64,000 bases of DNA, from contig CAZYXV010000005.1 of NCBI GenBank assembly GCA_964651475.1, positions 108,365 through 172,364 on the forward strand, given 5' to 3'. Positions 59,775 to 64,000 of this stretch are shown here, in pieces (the stretch's first letter is position 1; every line of letters starts with the position of its first letter). The DNA is from JBGSMF01 sp964651475 (GTDB lineage: Bacteria > Chloroflexota > Anaerolineae > Fen-1058). Below the pieces are notes generated by a model, which was given only the letters and a program-made list of their open reading frames with translations, was not told the origin of the DNA and made no database searches. Both the position numbers and the translations under genes were made by a program.

Positions 59775-61382
59775 TCAAGGCATGGCATACGCTGCCACGT
59801 CTTCTACCCTGCCCCATCCCGTTACACCCGTCGTTAAATCGCGCGCCAGAATCCAGTATGCATCGCCAGCTAGCTTGGGGCCATTCATCACGTAGAGAAT
59901 AAAATCCACAGGTATGGTCCCGCGGAGTATTTGATCGGCGCCGGCCTCTTGATACAAGTTGATCCCTTCTGCTTTGGTCACTTTGACATAAATGCCGGGA
60001 ATGATTGGATCGCCGGGAGACAGGTAACGCAAATTGGGTATCTCGGTCGGTATCTCGGTCGGCGTCGGCGTGAACGTGGCCGTAGGCTCGGGCGTGTCTG
60101 TGGGCGTTGGAGGCGGGACGGTAGCGGTGGCGGTAGGCGGCAATGGAGAAGGGATAGAGATCACAGTTGGGATAGGCGTGGCGGGCAGCGCGGCGCCCAT
60201 TTGCCATATCGCCCGCACAAAGAGCGCCAGCGTGCAGAGAAATACGGCGGCCAAAACCGATGCGGCGATGATGGTCACGCGGTACAGCTTGTTCGACCAG
60301 ATCGCTTTAAAAGAGGGGCGGCCAGATTTTACCGCCGGCAGCGCCGTTCGAGAGATCTTTCTGGGCGGCGTGCTCGACCCTGCGCGGCGCACTGGCGCGG
60401 CCTCTCTGGGCGGCGTGCTCGACGCCGCGCGGCGCATTGGCGCGGCCTCTTCCAACGACGTCTCGCTCAGAAATGGACGGGGGGCGGGGCGAACCCCACT
60501 CTCCACACCAGACAGTCCGCGAGCGGGGACGCTGGCGCCCAGTATTCCCGGCATCCTGGACGAGCGAGCGGCTTCTACCAGCGCCCTTATAAATTCTTCC
60601 GCCGTCTGATAGCGCCGCTCCGGCTGTTTTTCCATCGCGGTGAGAATGACGCTCTCAACTTCTGGCGGCAGGGCCGAGTTATGTTTGCGCGGGGGGACAG
60701 GCGGCTCGGTAAAGTGCTTGACGAGCACGGCCATTTCGCTTTCGGCCTCAAACGGCACGCGCCCGGTGACCATTTCGTAGAGTGTGCTGCCCAACGAGTA
60801 CAGGTCAGCGCGATGGTCCAACGGAAGCCCTTCAGCCTGTTCCGGCGCCATGTAATCCGGCGTTCCCATCCCCACGCCGGATCGCGTCAGCTTTCTATCT
60901 CCCATCACAATTTTGGCCAGGCCAAAATCGGTCAACAATGCCCAATGCCCCTCGGCGATCAAGACGTTGCTCGGCTTGACGTCTCGATGGATGACGCCGC
61001 GCTTGTGCGCGTATCCCAGCGCCAGGCCGACCTGTGAGATCAACTCGACGGTCAGCCCCAGGTCCAATGGGCGTCCCCACATCATTTCTTTGAGCGTGCC
61101 GCCCTCGACGTATTTCATCACCAGGTAGACCGTGTCGCCCAGGCGGTCAAAATCATATACAGGCACAATGTTGGGATGATCGAGTTGGGCGATGGCGCGC
61201 GCTTCCTGGCTAAAGCGTTCCAGAAATTCTTCTTCGTCAACGTTGTGAGGAGAAAGCACCTTGATCGCGACGTAGCGTTCCAGCTTGGGCTGGAACGCCT
61301 TGTAGATAGTGGCGACGGAGCCTTTGGCAATTCGGGATAGAATTTGATATTGGCCCAGGTATTGGCCGCTTAGATCAGTCAT
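59775..61382 (-). CDS. PknB-type Ser/Thr kinase with extracellular SH3-like domain
   Basis: 535 residues. Kinase domain 1-275 with IAKGSVATIYKAF (P-loop, more open than usual), catalytic VIHRDVKPSNVL, DFGLAK and APEQ. A linker carries two near-copies of a short Ser/Arg/Pro motif (RRAASSTPPREAAPVRRAGS). One membrane helix follows (VTIIAASVLAAVFLCTLALF), then a Thr/Pro-rich stalk and a C-terminal SH3-like sensor (INLYQEAGADQILRG, then VTGWGRVEDV). Signals from outside are presumably passed to cytoplasmic targets. Between ruvB and queA, probably part of the same run. Confidence 0.9.
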   Translation of the reverse strand: MTDLSGQYLGQYQILSRIAKGSVATIYKAFQPKLERYVAIKVLSPHNVDEEEFLERFSQEARAIAQLDHPNIVPVYDFDRLGDTVYLVMKYVEGGTLKEMMWGRPLDLGLTVELISQVGLALGYAHKRGVIHRDVKPSNVLIAEGHWALLTDFGLAKIVMGDRKLTRSGVGMGTPDYMAPEQAEGLPLDHRADLYSLGSTLYEMVTGRVPFEAESEMAVLVKHFTEPPVPPRKHNSALPPEVESVILTAMEKQPERRYQTAEEFIRALVEAARSSRMPGILGASVPARGLSGVESGVRPAPRPFLSETSLEEAAPMRRAASSTPPREAAPVRRAGSSTPPRKISRTALPAVKSGRPSFKAIWSNKLYRVTIIAASVLAAVFLCTLALFVRAIWQMGAALPATPIPTVISIPSPLPPTATATVPPPTPTDTPEPTATFTPTPTEIPTEIPNLRYLSPGDPIIPGIYVKVTKAEGINLYQEAGADQILRGTIPVDFILYVMNGPKLAGDAYWILARDLTTGVTGWGRVEDVAAYAMP

Positions 61383-61410
61383 ATCTATCCTACAGTGACA
61401 GCTCTTATTC

Positions 61411-61509
61411 TGACCATGTTAGATTCGCCGTAGGAGCGCCCTCCTGGGCGCGAAACCGTCGCTCCGGCGCTCCTACGCGGGACGGAAGAACCTAATCTAA
61501 CATTGTCAA
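61411..61509. repeat. 99-bp inverted-repeat element, family B copy 2
   Basis: A close copy of 34114-34219: GTTAGATTCGCCGTAGGAGC at one end, GCTCCTACGCGGGACGG then TAATCTAACATTGTCAAG at the other. Again it abuts the stop codon of the upstream minus-strand gene (ruvB, TAA at 61513-61511) and ends about 28 bases before the next start codon (kinase, 61382). Confidence 0.85.
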
Positions 61510-61510
61510 G

Positions 61511-62542
61511 TTATTGCCCTGTAGAAAACAGGGTTGGCTGATTCGATTCGGGACAGGCCAGGCCCAGGTGCTCGTAGGCGCGCGGCGTGGCGGTCCGTCC
61601 GCGCGGCGTCCGATCCAGGTAACCCAGTTGCAATAGGTATGGCTCGACCACGTCCATAATGGTGTCGGCTTCTTCGCTGATGCTGGCGGCAATCGTTTCG
61701 AGCCCCACCGGCCCGCCGCCAAACTTTTCAATGATGGCGCGCAAGACGCGCCGGTCCAAATCGTCCAACCCCAACGCGTCCACGTCCAGCAAGGCCAGCG
61801 CCTCGGAGGCGATGCGCGCCGAGACGCTGCCGTCGCCGCGCACCTGGGCGTAATCGCGCACGCGGCGCAGCAGCCGCAGCGCCACGCGCGGCGTGCCCCG
61901 CGCGCGGGTGGCGATTTCGCGCACGCCCTCCGCGTCTATGGGAAGCTGGAGTTTGCCCGCGGCGCGCTGCACGATGCGCTCCATCGCCGGCAGGTCGTAA
62001 AAATCCAGTCGAAAGACGGCCCCAAAGCGCGCGCGAAGCGGCGACGTCATCAATGCCAGCCGGGTGGTGGCGCCGACGACGGTAAAACGCGGCAGGCTCA
62101 GGCGGATGCTGCGCGCCGAGGGGCCTTTGCCGATCACAATGTCCAGCGCAAAATCTTCCATAGCCGGGTAGAGCACCTCTTCGACGGCGCGCCCCAGCCG
62201 GTGCACCTCGTCTATGAACAAGACTTCGCCGGCGCGCAGGTTGGTGAGAATGGCGGCCAGGTCGCCGGCGCGCTCGATGGCCGGGCCGGCCGTCACGCGC
62301 ACCGGCACGTTCATCTCGTTGGCGATGATGTGAGACAGCGTGGTCTTGCCCAATCCGGGCGGCCCGTAAAGCAACACATGGTCCAGCGCTTCGCCGCGCG
62401 CGCGGGCGGCCTGAATCAGGATGCGCAGGTTTTCCTTGACGCGCTCTTGCCCGATCAAATCGTCGAGCAGTTGCGGGCGCAGCGTGCGGTCGAGCGCGCT
62501 GTCTTCTTCGCGAGGTTTTGGCGAGACGAGTCTTTCTGGCAT
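61511..62542 (-). CDS. ruvB: Holliday junction branch-migration helicase RuvB
   Basis: 343 residues. AAA+ ATPase motor driving branch migration with RuvA. Walker A LLYGPPGLGKTTLSH, Walker B EVLFIDEVHRL, sensor GATTRLALMTSPLRARFG, sensor 2/arginine GTPRVALRLLRRVRD, and a winged-helix C-terminus (GGGPVGLETIAASISEE, GYLDRTPRGRTATPRAYEHL). ATG 62542 has CGGAG about 7 bases upstream. ruvA and ruvC are not in the window. Confidence 0.96.
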   Translation of the reverse strand: MPERLVSPKPREEDSALDRTLRPQLLDDLIGQERVKENLRILIQAARARGEALDHVLLYGPPGLGKTTLSHIIANEMNVPVRVTAGPAIERAGDLAAILTNLRAGEVLFIDEVHRLGRAVEEVLYPAMEDFALDIVIGKGPSARSIRLSLPRFTVVGATTRLALMTSPLRARFGAVFRLDFYDLPAMERIVQRAAGKLQLPIDAEGVREIATRARGTPRVALRLLRRVRDYAQVRGDGSVSARIASEALALLDVDALGLDDLDRRVLRAIIEKFGGGPVGLETIAASISEEADTIMDVVEPYLLQLGYLDRTPRGRTATPRAYEHLGLACPESNQPTLFSTGQ

Positions 62543-62615
62543 GTGATATGCTCCGATGTGATTATGATTATACACTAAAGACGGTCTAGGGCAAGGAGGA
62601 GAAAGTAACAAAATG

Positions 62616-62637
62616 GCCCCGCCTTTCGGTGGGGCCG
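62616..62637 (-). terminator. Terminator of the DegT gene
   Basis: GGCCCCGCC-TTTC-GGTGGGGCC forms a 9-bp stem with one G-T pair. Read on the minus strand it is followed by ATTTTGTT, giving a good intrinsic terminator downstream of the aminotransferase gene. Confidence 0.75.
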
Positions 62638-62663
62638 GGGCTGCCTGCCATTTGTAAAATTTT

Positions 62664-63857
62664 CTATTGGGCAAGCGCGCGGCGAACGGCGCAAATCACA
62701 TCGTCCACGTCCTCGTCCGTCAGGGCTGGCGATAGGGGCAGCGAGAGGGTGCGGTCCGATACGTGTTCCGCTTCGGGATAGTCGCCCCGCTTGCAGCCAA
62801 ATGTTTGGCGGTAGAACTGGTGCAGGTGGACGGCGATAAAATGAATGCCAGTGCCAATATTGTCTGCCTTGAGCGCAGCGGCCAGCTCGTTCCGGGTGAG
62901 GCCAGAGCTTGGATCAACCAGCAGCGTATACAAGTGCCGGGCGTGGCGGATGCCGGTTTCCTCCAGCGGCGTGCTGATGCCCGGCAGGCCGGCCAGTCCC
63001 TCGTTATAGTGATGCCAGTGCCGCTCTCGTATTACCAGGTTATCTTCCAGACGTGCAAGCTGCGGCAGCCCCATCGCCGCTTGCACGTCTGTCATGTTGA
63101 ACTTGTGGCCGGCGCAGGTGGCTTCGTATTGCACAAAGCCTTCCGCCGAGTAGCGTTTCCAGGCATCGCGGTCTAGCCCGTGCAGGCTGAGCAGGCGCAC
63201 TCGTTCCGCCCACTCCTCGACCGAGGTGGTGAGCATTCCTCCCTCGGCGGTGGTGAGATTTTTGGTGGGATAAAAGCTAAACGCCGCCATATCTCCAATG
63301 GCGCCGATTTTCCGCCCGCTGTAAACCGCTTCGATAGCGTGCGCGGCGTCTTCGATGACGACGAGATTGTGACGGCGGGCTATGTCCATAATGTCGTCCA
63401 TCCGGCACGGCCGGCCGGCCACGTGAACGGGGATGATGGCGCGCGTGCGCGGGGTGATGGCCGCCTCGATGCGAGCCGGGTCAATATTGAACGTTTCTCG
63501 CTCGATATCCACAAACACAGGCCGCGCTCCGCGGTGAACGATCACATTCGCCGTGGCCACAAACGTCATGGGCGTGGTGATGACCTCGCTGCCTGCTCCC
63601 ACGCCGATCACTTCTAGCGCCAATTCGAGCGCCGCCGTGCACGAACTCAGCGCCACGGCGTGCGCGGCGCCAATGTACTCGCGGAAGCACCGCTCAAACT
63701 CGTGCGTGCGCGGGCCGGTGCCGATCCAGCCGGAACGCAGCGTAGCAACCACTTCTTGGATAGCTTGTTCGCTCAACGCCGGCGCGCCAAAGACCAGGAA
63801 TGTGTCGCGGACGGGGCGGTTTTTCGGCGTCGAATGGTTTGACGTTGTTTCTTTCAT
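62664..63857 (-). CDS. DegT/DnrJ/EryC1-type sugar aminotransferase
   Basis: 397 residues. PLP-dependent enzyme that typically aminates nucleotide-linked keto-sugars for cell-surface polysaccharides. Motifs: RSGWIGTGPRTHEFE, ALSSCTAALELAL, TTPMTFVATANVI, VVIEDAAHAIEA, Schiff-base Lys in FSFYPTKNLTTAEGG, KFNMTDVQAAMGL, and the C-terminal TLSLPLSPALTDEDV. Complete. No other sugar-nucleotide genes are visible, but the window ends nearby. Confidence 0.9.
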   Translation of the reverse strand: MKETTSNHSTPKNRPVRDTFLVFGAPALSEQAIQEVVATLRSGWIGTGPRTHEFERCFREYIGAAHAVALSSCTAALELALEVIGVGAGSEVITTPMTFVATANVIVHRGARPVFVDIERETFNIDPARIEAAITPRTRAIIPVHVAGRPCRMDDIMDIARRHNLVVIEDAAHAIEAVYSGRKIGAIGDMAAFSFYPTKNLTTAEGGMLTTSVEEWAERVRLLSLHGLDRDAWKRYSAEGFVQYEATCAGHKFNMTDVQAAMGLPQLARLEDNLVIRERHWHHYNEGLAGLPGISTPLEETGIRHARHLYTLLVDPSSGLTRNELAAALKADNIGTGIHFIAVHLHQFYRQTFGCKRGDYPEAEHVSDRTLSLPLSPALTDEDVDDVICAVRRALAQ

Positions 63858-63883
63858 ATCCAGTTTCCCATTCTATCTTTTTT

Positions 63884-63990
63884 ATCTTAACCGCTGGCTC
63901 AGTCCTGACACTATTGTACCACAACCCGGAAATCCTCAATCGCTCAACAGGTACAGCTATACTTTGAACAATCCGAAGTGTGTAACATGA
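63884..63990 (+). pseudogene. RHS-repeat core relic
   Basis: Plus-strand residues LNRWLSPDTIVPQPGNPQ, then SLNRYSYTLNNPKCVT and stop match the RHS-repeat-associated core (normally RFLSPDTIVP...NPQSLNRYSYV.NNPL). Only about 33 residues remain, with no repeats upstream, and the frame ends shortly after NNP where a toxin domain usually begins. It sits upstream of the DegT gene start on the other strand. Confidence 0.7.
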
Positions 63991-64000
63991 TGCACCTCTT

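Overview
The window looks like a chromosomal stretch of a high-GC member of the Chloroflexota, probably Anaerolineae-like and possibly from a metagenome assembly. This is inferred, not proven. The signs are: secreted proteins with DUF11/PKD-type modules ending in a [Y/F]LP[L/I]VL[R/K] tail; a PknB-type kinase with a Thr/Pro-rich linker and SH3-like C-terminus; HerA with a HAS-barrel protein; AddAB; a SWIM-SNF2 helicase; and several families of short palindromic intergenic repeats. Most genes lie on the minus strand.

Layout. 1-2.3 kb: end of a secreted protein, a strong terminator, then a graveyard of mobile DNA (padR stub, serine-recombinase tail, transposase-like tail, IS630 3' half). 2.3-8.2 kb: a TIGR01976-type cysteine desulfurase-like enzyme and a convergent FbpABC-like ABC uptake operon with an internal hairpin after the binding-protein gene. 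8.3-14.6 kb: AAC(3)-family acetyltransferase, membrane protein, M1 peptidase, RsmF-type rRNA methyltransferase, exonuclease III. 14.8-16 kb: response-regulator/histidine-kinase hybrid. 16.2-19.8 kb: operon pgpH-ybeY-dgkA-greA. 20.1-24.2 kb: plus-strand cassette of TetR regulator, MFS permease and GH3 beta-glucosidase, with frame problems in the first and last. 24.4-26.6 kb: decayed region (HsdM tail fused to a broken Crp/Fnr gene, GNAT genes, two MITE-like elements, a degenerate tRNA-Pro). 26.6-38.4 kb: YhfC-like membrane protease, addA, addB, SWIM-SNF2 helicase, lipid- or membrane-anchored CBM-like protein. 38.6-41.7 kb: dnaN convergent with an fbp operon. 41.7-45.2 kb: giant M50 protease with two cyclic-nucleotide-binding-type domains. 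45.6-57.1 kb (plus strand): membrane/repeat protein, HAS-barrel protein, a lower-GC island of unrelated genes, a GH44 glycanase, then a duplicated 5' stub of herA, a DUF3800 gene, intact herA and a phosphodiester glycosidase. 57.1-63.9 kb (minus): CpaF-like ATPase, LuxR-type regulator, queA, Ser/Thr kinase, ruvB, DegT aminotransferase. The window ends in an RHS-repeat relic.

How it fits together. Housekeeping modules are recognisable: recombination (AddAB, RuvB, HerA), replication (DnaN), RNA modification (QueA, RsmF, YbeY), c-di-AMP turnover (PgpH). Small inverted-repeat elements sit between them, repeatedly right against stop codons, and sometimes inside genes. The most unusual locus is 47.3-57.1 kb: a HAS-barrel/HerA pair appears to have been split by inserted DNA, and a DUF3800 gene is now translationally coupled to a 23-codon copy of the herA N-terminus immediately upstream of the intact herA.
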